NCBI GenBank assembly: GCA_958296115.1
Contig: OY282442.1
Coordinates: 1,307,158 to 1,371,157 of the forward strand
Origin: an uncultured Dehalococcoidia bacterium
GTDB lineage: Bacteria; Chloroflexota; Dehalococcoidia; Lucifugimonadales; CAJWER01
DNA: 64,000 nt
Direction of reading: 5' to 3'
Part shown: in pieces, positions 53,368-60,953 of the stretch
Position numbering within the stretch: the stretch's first letter is position 1
Layout: each line of letters opens with the position of its first letter
Translations under genes and position numbers: made by a program
Notes under the pieces: generated by a model
Told to the model about the DNA's origin: nothing
The model's input: only the letters and a program-made list of their open reading frames with translations
Databases searched by the model: none

Positions 53368-53408
53368 CGCACCCATCAGCGCCCATCAGGGCAGGCGTCC
53401 TCGCGCTG

Positions 53409-53939
53409 GTGTACCCCAAGAACGGGGAGATGCATCTGCTGCTCAACAAGCGGAGCGAATCGGTCGAAGACCACAAGGGCGAGGTATCCTTTCCAGGCGG
53501 CAGGATGGACGAGGGCGATGGGTCGCTGCTGGAAACGGCGCTGCGCGAGGCCCACGAGGAGATCGGCGTGAGGCCCGATGACGTACAGACGCTCGGAGAG
53601 CTCGACGAGGTGGACACGATGACCGGCTATCGGGTCAGCCCGTTCGTGGGCGCTATACGCGGGGGATACCCTTTCGTTATCAACGAGGTGGAGGTGGCGG
53701 AGCTGGTCGAGATACCCTTGTCCGCGTTGTTTGACGGCTCGGCAGTCCGTGACGAGGTTCGCCGCGTGGACGGGGTCTGGACCATCAGGGAGAACTACGC
53801 ATACGGCGGGAGCCTGGTGTGGGGCGCAACCGCCCGTATCGTGAGCGGGCTGTTGGACATGCTGCGCTCGCCAGACGCCGAGCGACTATCACCCATACTG
53901 GAGAGCCTGCGTGAAACAGAAGACGCTCCGCGAGCTTGA
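53409..53939 (+). CDS. Nudix hydrolase, CoA pyrophosphatase-like
   Basis: About 176-190 residues. The Nudix box is GGRMDEGDGSLLETALREAHEEIGV, preceded by EDHKGEVSFPGG, typical of NudL-type CoA/ADP-ribose pyrophosphatases. Fold-related sequence (AGVLALVYP) continues upstream of the first canonical start, GTG 53409, but no ATG, GTG or TTG precedes it in frame close to the CbbQ-type stop; the true start may be a rare codon such as ATC 53385 or ATT 53358. It overlaps the next gene by 29 bp. Its position inside the AAA+/VWA pair is unusual; coenzyme A turnover fits with coaE two genes upstream. Confidence 0.8.
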   Translation: MYPKNGEMHLLLNKRSESVEDHKGEVSFPGGRMDEGDGSLLETALREAHEEIGVRPDDVQTLGELDEVDTMTGYRVSPFVGAIRGGYPFVINEVEVAELVEIPLSALFDGSAVRDEVRRVDGVWTIRENYAYGGSLVWGATARIVSGLLDMLRSPDAERLSPILESLRETEDAPRA

Positions 53940-56900
53940 CCTCGCAGAAGAACGCTTGGAAGCGGCCCACTCCGGGCTGGCGGCTACGTTCGCCCCGGCC
54001 GCCGAGATAGTCGCATCCGAGCTGAGAGATGACCAGGTAATCGAGTGGGCGGAGAAGGGCCTGGAGATGGCCGAGCAGTCGGTTCGGTCGTGGGAGGCCG
54101 CGGCCCGGTTCTTCGAGGTGAGCCCGGCCGTGGCCCGGATGATGCCCTTCAACTACTTCATGAAGTGGGCGGATTGCGGCTCGGAGCTGTGCATGGAGTC
54201 GCCGACGCTCGCGGTCAGCTACTTCGCGGCAAGCCCGGGCGCGATGAGCCGCCTCAGGTCTCGCCACATCGAGACGTGGGCGAATCTGGGACGGGGCCTG
54301 TACAAGGGCACCTGGAAGTCGAGCGCCCTCGCCACCAGGTTCTTCGAGGCGAGCCCGAAGCTGCTGGCAACCCTGACGGTTCCAGAGATGGAACGGTTCG
54401 CCGGGCTCCTGGGCGCCCTGTCGCACCGCTCCTACGACATGGCGGCGGAGTGCTTGGCTATCTCCGAGGACATATTCCCGATGCTGGGCGAGGACAAGCG
54501 CGCCTTCATACGGCTCGGCGCGTCGTTGACGGAGACGACGTGGAGGCAGGTCAAGGGGCTGTTCGAATCGGTGGCCCGCGCGCTCCCAGCGATCCAGCCC
54601 GACCAGCGCGCTAGGTTCCTCCGACTGGCGCAGGGCTTGCAGGATTCCGGCAAAGCCAACCTGCCAGCCGCAATATCCTCCGCCGGCCAGGCGATGTCGC
54701 AGCTCGACGGCGAGCATCACGAGCCTATCCTTGGGATGGGCGAGACGCTGATGAAGAAGACCCCGGGGGCTGTCCCCAGCTTCATCGAGAGCTGCCCGCG
54801 GGCGCTCGAAAAGGTCTCTATCAGCCAGCTCTCCCAGTGGTTCGAACAGGGAGTCGGCATACTCGACCTCAACGAGGACGGCGGTCTGGCATACTTCCGC
54901 ATCGAGTCCGCGAAGTCCCACGAGGCGCTGGAAATCCTATCCTCCAGCGTCGAGCTCTCACGCATCAAGGACGTGATGGAGATGTACTGCCTGGCGCTGG
55001 CGGGCGCGGACGTGAAGCTGGCAGCCAGCAACGAGCTGGCGGACAAGAACATCGGCTGGGTCTCCGACGAGGCGCCCACGACCGAAGGCTCGACGGTATA
55101 TTTGCCCGCCCAGGAAGGGCGGTATCCGACCAAGGAAGAGAACTTCGCGCTCTACAAGGTGGTTTCGACTCACCAGGTAGCGCACTTGGAGTTCGGCAGC
55201 TTCCGCTTCCGATACGACCTGCCCTCCACGCTCTTCGACGACCTCAGGCCGCAGATAGCGGCTGTCCCCAAGGACCGCGATGCGCAGGCGGCGGAAGGAG
55301 GCTGGGCAACGGACATGCAGCGCTTCTTCGACCTGTTCGAGGAGCGCCGGCTCGCCTTGGATGTCTTCACCATCGTGGAGGACGGCCGGCTCGACGCCAT
55401 CGTCGTTTCGGATTACCCGGGCATCAGGACCTCCTACCTGGCAGTCCAGGACGGGGCGCTGAAGAGCCGTCCGGACATCCGCTCCCTCCCGGCGCGCGAG
55501 GCGCTGGTCGAGCTCATGGTCAGGTTGAGCCTGCGCCAGGAGTCCGGCCTAGCGGCGCCTGCAAAGTACAGAGACGAGGCCGGCCAGGTAGCCGCGCTTG
55601 CCAGGAAGGTCGCCACGCCGACCGCCGTGGTCGAGGACGCGGCGGAGGCCACCCTGCGCATATACGCCATCCTATCCCAGGTTCCCAACGAGGAGACCGC
55701 GCCCGACGACTGGGAGGAGGTGGACGTCTCGGATACCGAGGGAGCGGAAGCCGGGTTGGACGACCAGCAGCTTCTCAACCAGTTGACGCAGCAGTCCGAA
55801 GAGGGTCAGGCGGACGAGCAGGAGTACAACCCCAGCCAGGACGTGGACTACCGCGGTGAGTTCAAGCCGGAGCTCGGCCAGATGATGACCGAGCTCCGGA
55901 TGCAGCGCCAGGAGCAGCCCGGCGACCAGGAAGGCGAGCAGATCACCCAGGAGATGCTCGAGGAGATGCTGAAGTCGAGCGCCGAGGTGGACCTGGAGAG
56001 CGGGGAAGGCGGGACGGAGGAGGCCACGGGCGCATTCGCTGACAACATGCTCAAGGAGGCGGGGCTGAACATGCCGCAGACGCCGGAGATGGGCCAGGGG
56101 CCCCTCGTACACCTCGACGAGGACGGCGGGCCGCTGAACCCGGACGAGCCCCAGACCTTCGTGTATGACGAGTGGGACTTCAGGGCCGACGACTACAAGC
56201 CCAGGTGGTGCATCGTCCGCCAGAAGACCATGGCCGAGGGCGACGCCGGGTACTTCGGGAGCACTCTGCACAGCTACGGCCCCCTGGCGGACCAGATCCG
56301 CCGCCAGTTCGAGATGCTCGTCCCGGAGATGTTCCGCAAGGTCCGCAAGCTGGAGGACGGCGAGGAGATCGACATAGACGACGTGATAGAGGCAATCGTC
56401 GATATCCGCACCGGCGCGGGGCCGAGCGAGAAGCTCTACTGGAAGCGCAACAAGGTCCAGCGCGATGTCGCCGTGGTGTTCCTGCTCGATACCAGCGCGT
56501 CCACCGCCGAGGCCATCGAGGAGGCGAAGAAGGTTACAGACGACTGGGACGCGCCCAGCGACCCCGTGGAGTACATGGTATGGCTGCGGACGCGCCGAGG
56601 GGAGGGCATGCGCCGCTCCTACAAGCGCATCATAGACCTCGAAAAAGAGGCCATGGTGCTGCTGATCCACGCCCTCGAAGCCATCGGGGACGTCTATGGC
56701 ATATACAGTTTCTCTGGATACGGCCGCGAGAATGTCGAGTTCTACACCATCAAGGACATAGACGAGAACTTCTCGGAGCGCGTGCAGCGCAGGATAGACC
56801 GCGTCGCCCCCTTGCACGCAACTCGCATGGGCCCTGCCATCCGGCACGCCACTTCGAAGCTGGAGGCACAGGACGCCCGCACCAAGCTGCTGTTCCTCAT

Positions 56901-57150
56901 AAGCGACGGCAGGCCACAGGATCGCGGATACAGCCGCGAAGGGGTCGAGAAGGAGTACGCCGTCCACGACACCAGGATGGCGCTCGACGAGGCCCTCGAC
57001 AAGGACATCAACGCATTCTGCCTAACCGTGGACAAGAACGGCCACGACTACCTCAAGACCATGTGCGCCGACATGGGCTACGAGGTGCTGGACGACATCT
57101 ACACCCTGCCGAACAGGCTGCTGTACCTGTACCGCCGCTTGACGATATAG
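53911..57150 (+). CDS. Large von Willebrand factor A protein (CbbO/NorD type)
   Basis: 1079 residues from GTG 53911 (GGAGAG just upstream). The N-terminal ~310 residues are helical repeats with the pattern FFExSPxxLxxLxxxxLxxWAxxG, like an armadillo/HEAT solenoid. A middle part follows, then a long acidic Glu/Gln-rich linker (about residues 600-730). The C-terminal VWA domain begins near residue 853 with VVFLLDTSAS, an intact MIDAS (DxSxS), and continues to FLISDGRPQD. In characterised systems the CbbO/NorD partner bridges the AAA+ ring and its client through this MIDAS. The client here is unknown. Confidence 0.9.
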   Translation: MKQKTLRELDLAEERLEAAHSGLAATFAPAAEIVASELRDDQVIEWAEKGLEMAEQSVRSWEAAARFFEVSPAVARMMPFNYFMKWADCGSELCMESPTLAVSYFAASPGAMSRLRSRHIETWANLGRGLYKGTWKSSALATRFFEASPKLLATLTVPEMERFAGLLGALSHRSYDMAAECLAISEDIFPMLGEDKRAFIRLGASLTETTWRQVKGLFESVARALPAIQPDQRARFLRLAQGLQDSGKANLPAAISSAGQAMSQLDGEHHEPILGMGETLMKKTPGAVPSFIESCPRALEKVSISQLSQWFEQGVGILDLNEDGGLAYFRIESAKSHEALEILSSSVELSRIKDVMEMYCLALAGADVKLAASNELADKNIGWVSDEAPTTEGSTVYLPAQEGRYPTKEENFALYKVVSTHQVAHLEFGSFRFRYDLPSTLFDDLRPQIAAVPKDRDAQAAEGGWATDMQRFFDLFEERRLALDVFTIVEDGRLDAIVVSDYPGIRTSYLAVQDGALKSRPDIRSLPAREALVELMVRLSLRQESGLAAPAKYRDEAGQVAALARKVATPTAVVEDAAEATLRIYAILSQVPNEETAPDDWEEVDVSDTEGAEAGLDDQQLLNQLTQQSEEGQADEQEYNPSQDVDYRGEFKPELGQMMTELRMQRQEQPGDQEGEQITQEMLEEMLKSSAEVDLESGEGGTEEATGAFADNMLKEAGLNMPQTPEMGQGPLVHLDEDGGPLNPDEPQTFVYDEWDFRADDYKPRWCIVRQKTMAEGDAGYFGSTLHSYGPLADQIRRQFEMLVPEMFRKVRKLEDGEEIDIDDVIEAIVDIRTGAGPSEKLYWKRNKVQRDVAVVFLLDTSASTAEAIEEAKKVTDDWDAPSDPVEYMVWLRTRRGEGMRRSYKRIIDLEKEAMVLLIHALEAIGDVYGIYSFSGYGRENVEFYTIKDIDENFSERVQRRIDRVAPLHATRMGPAIRHATSKLEAQDARTKLLFLISDGRPQDRGYSREGVEKEYAVHDTRMALDEALDKDINAFCLTVDKNGHDYLKTMCADMGYEVLDDIYTLPNRLLYLYRRLTI

Positions 57151-57196
57151 CGAGGATTCGGAATGATGGACACACACCGATTCCCGGAGGCCCCCG

Positions 57197-58297
57197 ATGC
57201 GTATTGACAGGCTCGATGTTTATCACGTCGCCATGCCGTTGATCTACCCGTGGCGGACGGCATACGGCGAAGACTACGACATTCATTCCGTGCTGGTCAG
57301 GGCCGTCAGCGGCGAATGCGAGGCGTGGTCGGAGTCCAGCCCGCTCCGCGCCCCGACCTACCTGACAGAGAGCGCGACTTCGGTATTTCACAACGTGGCC
57401 GAGTTCTTCGGCCCCCACGTCGTTGGCGGAGAGTACGAGACCGCCGATGCTCTGAACGAGCGTATGAGCGTCTTCAAGGGCAACAGCTTTGCGAAGGCGG
57501 CTATCGAGATATGCTGGTGGACCCTCCAGAGCGCCATCACGGGGGAGCCGCTGCACAGGCTGCTGGGCGGCGAGACGCGCGAGGTTTCCGCAGGCGCGGA
57601 CTTCGGCATCCAGGACTCCTACGACATGCTGCTGGGGAACATTCAGCAGGCCGTGGACGCAGGATTCCCCCGCATAAAGCTCAAGGTCGCCCGCGGCTGG
57701 GACCTGGAGATGCTGCGAATAGTCCGCGCCGCTTTTCCGGACACGACCTTCCACATAGACTGCAACTCAGGCTACACCCTGGACGACCTGCCCTTCTTCG
57801 AGGCCCTCGACGACATCGGACTCGCGTTCATCGAGCAGCCTCTGCACTATGCCGACGTGCTCGACCACGCCGAGCTCGCGAAGCGTATCCAGACCCCTAT
57901 TTGCCTGGACGAGACGGTCGTGAGCGTCAAGGCCGTGGAGCAGGCCATCAGCGTCGGCGCTTGCGAATACGTGAACATCAAGCCGGGGCGCGTCGGCGGC
58001 CTTGCCAACGCCGTCGCCATCCACGACCTGTGCCGGAACGCCGGCATCCCAGTCTGGATAGGGGGGATGCTGGAGAGCGCCTTGGGCGGCGCCATATGCG
58101 TCGAGGTCGCCACGCTTCCCAACTTCACGTACCCAGGCGACCTCTTCCCATCGTCCCGCTTCTACACCGACGACCTGTCCGACCCGCCGATGGAGCTGAC
58201 GCCGCGCAAGACCTTCCAACCGTTCGAAGGGCCGCTGCCCTCGCCAGACCCAGATCGCCTGGCCCGCATGACGGAGCAGTCCAAGTCGATAGCGTAG
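57197..58297 (+). CDS. menC: Enolase-superfamily enzyme, o-succinylbenzoate synthase/N-acylamino acid racemase-like
   Basis: 366 residues. The capping domain is at residues 1-125; the barrel shows the catalytic KLK (in FPRIKLKVARGWD), metal ligands in HIDCNSGYTLDD, FIEQPLHYAD and ICLDETVVS, and the second lysine in VNIKPGRVGG. The closing WIGGMLESALGGA is typical of the MenC2/NSAR branch. Its reaction could be the dehydration giving o-succinylbenzoate for menaquinone (which would fit the menG gene in this window) or racemisation of N-succinyl amino acids; sequence alone does not decide. GGAGG precedes the ATG. Confidence 0.85.
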   Translation: MRIDRLDVYHVAMPLIYPWRTAYGEDYDIHSVLVRAVSGECEAWSESSPLRAPTYLTESATSVFHNVAEFFGPHVVGGEYETADALNERMSVFKGNSFAKAAIEICWWTLQSAITGEPLHRLLGGETREVSAGADFGIQDSYDMLLGNIQQAVDAGFPRIKLKVARGWDLEMLRIVRAAFPDTTFHIDCNSGYTLDDLPFFEALDDIGLAFIEQPLHYADVLDHAELAKRIQTPICLDETVVSVKAVEQAISVGACEYVNIKPGRVGGLANAVAIHDLCRNAGIPVWIGGMLESALGGAICVEVATLPNFTYPGDLFPSSRFYTDDLSDPPMELTPRKTFQPFEGPLPSPDPDRLARMTEQSKSIA

Positions 58298-58367
58298 CGG
58301 GGCCCGGCGGATTCGCGTCGCGGCGAACTCGCTTGACAAGCATCAGCCGGCTGCCAGGAAGGATGAC

Positions 58368-58772
58368 ATGGGCACGTTCAGCGCTGTAATTGGGATTGGG
58401 AGCGTGGATGGCGAGAAGTTCGAGGACGTGGATGCGTTGGTGGATACGGGAGCGACCACTACCATGATTCCGGGCTCCATGCTCAGGCGGCTCGGCATCG
58501 TTCCCAGCAAGCGCGAGACGTTCGAGTATGCCGGAGGCGAGCGGGTGGAACTGGAGATGGCAGAGGCAAGGGTGCGTGTGGCTGGGCGAGAGACTACCAC
58601 GTGGGTCATCTTTGGCGAGGACGGAACATCCGCGCTGCTGGGCGCGTACACGCTGGAGGGTGTATTCCTCGGCGTCGATCCCTACGGAAGGAGGCTCATC
58701 CCTGTTCAGGGGCTGCTGAAGCAGGCGTCGTCAATCTCCACTTGGTTTGAGGGCAGGGCAATCGCATCTTAA
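58368..58772 (+). CDS. Clan AA (retropepsin-like) aspartic protease
   Basis: A 134-residue single-domain protein with the catalytic ALVDTGATTTMIPGSML near residue 24, the flap, and the hydrophobic LLGAYTLEGVFLGVDPYGRRLIPV towards the end. Bacterial proteins of this kind form dimers like retroviral protease; their substrates are mostly unknown. The last six codons and the stop come from the left terminal repeat of the dispersed element at 58754 (reading RAIAS-stop), so the natural C-terminus has been replaced. Confidence 0.85.
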   Translation: MGTFSAVIGIGSVDGEKFEDVDALVDTGATTTMIPGSMLRRLGIVPSKRETFEYAGGERVELEMAEARVRVAGRETTTWVIFGEDGTSALLGAYTLEGVFLGVDPYGRRLIPVQGLLKQASSISTWFEGRAIAS

Positions 58773-59590
58773 TTCATCTTGGCAGGCGATTCCAACGTGA
58801 ACTAGGGCCAACCACAACGGGTTGCCCCTGCGTGTCCCCGCCTGGATTTCTCACCAGGAGAGGGTTGTTCGCCTCGTCCTCTGTCCGTTGTCTCTGTCTG
58901 TTGGCGCTCTGGCGCCTGAATCACCCTCACCCTAGCCCTCTCCCATCAAGGGAGAGGGGATCAGGCGGGAATCGCCCTTGTCTCCTGGCCCTTTCCCTTT
59001 GGGGGAGGGGCGCAGGGTTGGGGCGTTTGCCCTCACCCTGGCCCTTTCCCCCTTGAGGGAGAGGGAACTTGGCGGGTCTTGCGACCCGCGCCCTATCTAC
59101 TCCTGGTTTCCCCCGCTCTCGCGGGAGATGAGTTTGCCTTGCAAGGCAGTGACTCCGGTACTTGCTTCGAGGATGCCGACGTCGATCGCCCGCCGACATT
59201 GGGGGTGCAGCCCCTCCTCTAACTTTCCCGGACGGCTGACGGGCCCTTGCGGGACCGCCTGCGTTTCGCGCTTGGACCTTCCACCCGCCAAGGCGTCGGG
59301 CTGCGCTGGCTACGGTCCTCCCGGTCGTCCGAGAGTCCGCACCTGGAACGGGGGAGACGCATTTGGCACTGCGTCCTCCTGGCGAGGCGCCGAAAACACA
59401 GAGGGACCTTCCCGTACCGCGGCTGGTCCCATCCCAACATCAGCGACGGTATGATGCCGAAGGCAGAGGTCAATCTGCGCTCGTTTGGGGTACGCCCCTT
59501 CGAGCCGTCTATCAGAATAGCACGGCTGTTCTCGCGGTGTCAAGGGGCGCTATGGGGCAATTTGGGGGCAATTTAGATGCGATTGCCCTG
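58754..59590 (+). mobile_element. Dispersed structured repeat element, copy 3
   Basis: An 837-bp copy in the same orientation as copy 1. Terminal repeats CAGGGCAATCGCATCT (58754-58769) and its exact complement (59575-59590) are intact over 16 bp, but the flanks show no target-site duplication. The left ~170 bp match copy 2 (for example the stretch after GGCAGGCGATTCCAACG), unlike copy 1. The hairpin core is present, with one T-to-C change weakening the CTCCCGC stem. A REP-like hairpin lies at 58921-58963. The right end adjoins the promoter of the amidohydrolase gene. Confidence 0.85.
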
Positions 59591-59608
59591 CAGGGGTCGT
59601 CCGCCGCG

Positions 59609-59638
59609 TTGACACCGAGCCGCGCCGTTGGATAGAAT
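59609..59638 (+). promoter_or_regulatory. Promoter of the amidohydrolase gene
   Basis: A perfect TTGACA (59609-59614), an 18-bp spacer and TAGAAT (59633-59638), one of the strongest in the window. It starts 19 bp after the end of element copy 3. A GGAGG precedes the ATG at 59669. Confidence 0.7.
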
Positions 59639-59668
59639 CGCCCCGCGCCGAAGCCCGGGAGGTAACCA

Positions 59669-60409
59669 ATGCCCGTGATAGACGCCCATACCCACCTTGG
59701 CCAGTGCCGGGTCTTCGACCTGGACAGCGCTGAAGACGGACTGATAGACAGCATGGACGAGCACGGCATAGACGTTAGCCTCGTCCAGCCCTATCCTGGC
59801 GCTCCGTCCGCTTCCGACGTACACGACCGCATCGCAGCGATGTCGAAGGCCAACCCCGGCCGCTTCTTTGGCATCGCCAGCATCAACCCCCACCAGGACG
59901 AGCAGGCGTACTTCGCCGAGCTCAGCCGGTGCGTGAAAGGTCTCGGCTTCGTCGGCGTGAAGCTCCACACCATAGGCCACGCCGTCAATCCCGCAGGCGC
60001 CGACGGCTCGTTGATCTTCGAGTCCGCCGCACAGCTTGGCATACCCGTGATGGTCCATACGGGCCCGGGCATCCCGTTCGCGGCGCCTTCCGCCCTGCAG
60101 CCGCAGCTCGAAAGGTTCCCCAAGGTGAAGGTGGTCATGGCGCACGCCGGTCACGGCATATTCAGCGGCGAGGCGATAGCCATGGGGCAGGCATACCCGC
60201 AGGTTTCTCTCGAACCCTCGTGGTGCGCCTTCTACAACGTGGGCGGGATGGTCGAGGCGCTCGGCGCGGCCCGCGTGCTGTTCGGCTCCGACCTGCCGCC
60301 CAACATACCGATACAGGCCGCCACCTTCCAGGCGCTCGGCCTGTCCGAGGACGACGAGGCCCTCGTCATGGGCGGCGCGGCCAAGGAGATCTTCGAGCTC
60401 GACGTGTAG
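59669..60409 (+). CDS. Amidohydrolase-2 family metal-dependent hydrolase/decarboxylase
   Basis: A 246-residue TIM-barrel protein, opening MPVIDAHTHLG (metal-binding HxH). It continues with GVKLHTIGHAVNPAG, PVMVHTGPG (the next His), VVMAHAGHG and LFGSDLPPNIP with the last Asp ligand. The family includes ACMSD-like decarboxylases and lactone hydrolases, so hydrolysis or decarboxylation of a carboxylic acid is likely. Followed 56 bp later by a small monooxygenase-like gene. Confidence 0.85.
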   Translation: MPVIDAHTHLGQCRVFDLDSAEDGLIDSMDEHGIDVSLVQPYPGAPSASDVHDRIAAMSKANPGRFFGIASINPHQDEQAYFAELSRCVKGLGFVGVKLHTIGHAVNPAGADGSLIFESAAQLGIPVMVHTGPGIPFAAPSALQPQLERFPKVKVVMAHAGHGIFSGEAIAMGQAYPQVSLEPSWCAFYNVGGMVEALGAARVLFGSDLPPNIPIQAATFQALGLSEDDEALVMGGAAKEIFELDV

Positions 60410-60465
60410 ATCCTTCCAGGGCGGGTCGGCCCGCTCCTGGCAACCTAGCGCGAGGTGGTGAAGAC

Positions 60466-60798
60466 ATGATTTCGCTCCACGTATATCTGACGCCCAAGAC
60501 TGGGATGGGCGCCGAACTCGACTCGGCCGTTCGCGATGGCTGGCTTCCCGCCATGTCCGAGCAGCCCGGATTCATCAGCGCCGTCATCCTGAAGCCGTTC
60601 GACGACGAGGACCTGGAGGCGCTGGGCGCGTCGAAGCCGGACGCCGCGATGGAGGCGGTCTGCCTCTGGCAGTCGGAGCAGGACCGCCTCGACTGGGTGG
60701 CGCGCCCTCTCCACGACGAGGTGTTCGAGAAGGTTACCGCTGCCGCGTCCAGCGTCTCCTACACCCTCCAGACGGTAGAGCAGGGCTGGGGCGTCTGA
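60466..60798 (+). CDS. ABM-like (antibiotic biosynthesis monooxygenase fold) protein
   Basis: A 110-residue dimeric ferredoxin-like-fold protein: MISLHVYLTPKTGMGAELDSAVRDGWLPAMSEQPGFISAVIL, with a later VCLWQSEQDRLDWVARPLHDEVF, as in ABM-domain proteins. Members include cofactor-free monooxygenases and haem-degrading enzymes, and many act on quinol-like compounds. GAGGTGGTGAAGAC precedes the ATG. It is likely cotranscribed with the amidohydrolase. Confidence 0.75.
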   Translation: MISLHVYLTPKTGMGAELDSAVRDGWLPAMSEQPGFISAVILKPFDDEDLEALGASKPDAAMEAVCLWQSEQDRLDWVARPLHDEVFEKVTAAASSVSYTLQTVEQGWGV

Positions 60799-60893
60799 TG
60801 CTCCAGGCAACGCGGGCATCGGTACATAGCGCCCGATGATCCTCCCGCCGCCCGCCCATTTTCATTGAATTCTCAACCTAGCGACACAGGGTA

Positions 60894-60923
60894 TTGACTT
60901 GACGACCGATTTCGCGGTAGACT
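60894..60923 (+). promoter_or_regulatory. Promoter of the large binding-protein gene
   Basis: TTGACT (60894-60899), an 18-bp spacer and TAGACT (60918-60923); AGGAGG lies at 60941-60946 before ATG 60954. Confidence 0.5.
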
Positions 60924-60953
60924 GCCGCGCGACACTTCACAGGAGGTTGGTGA

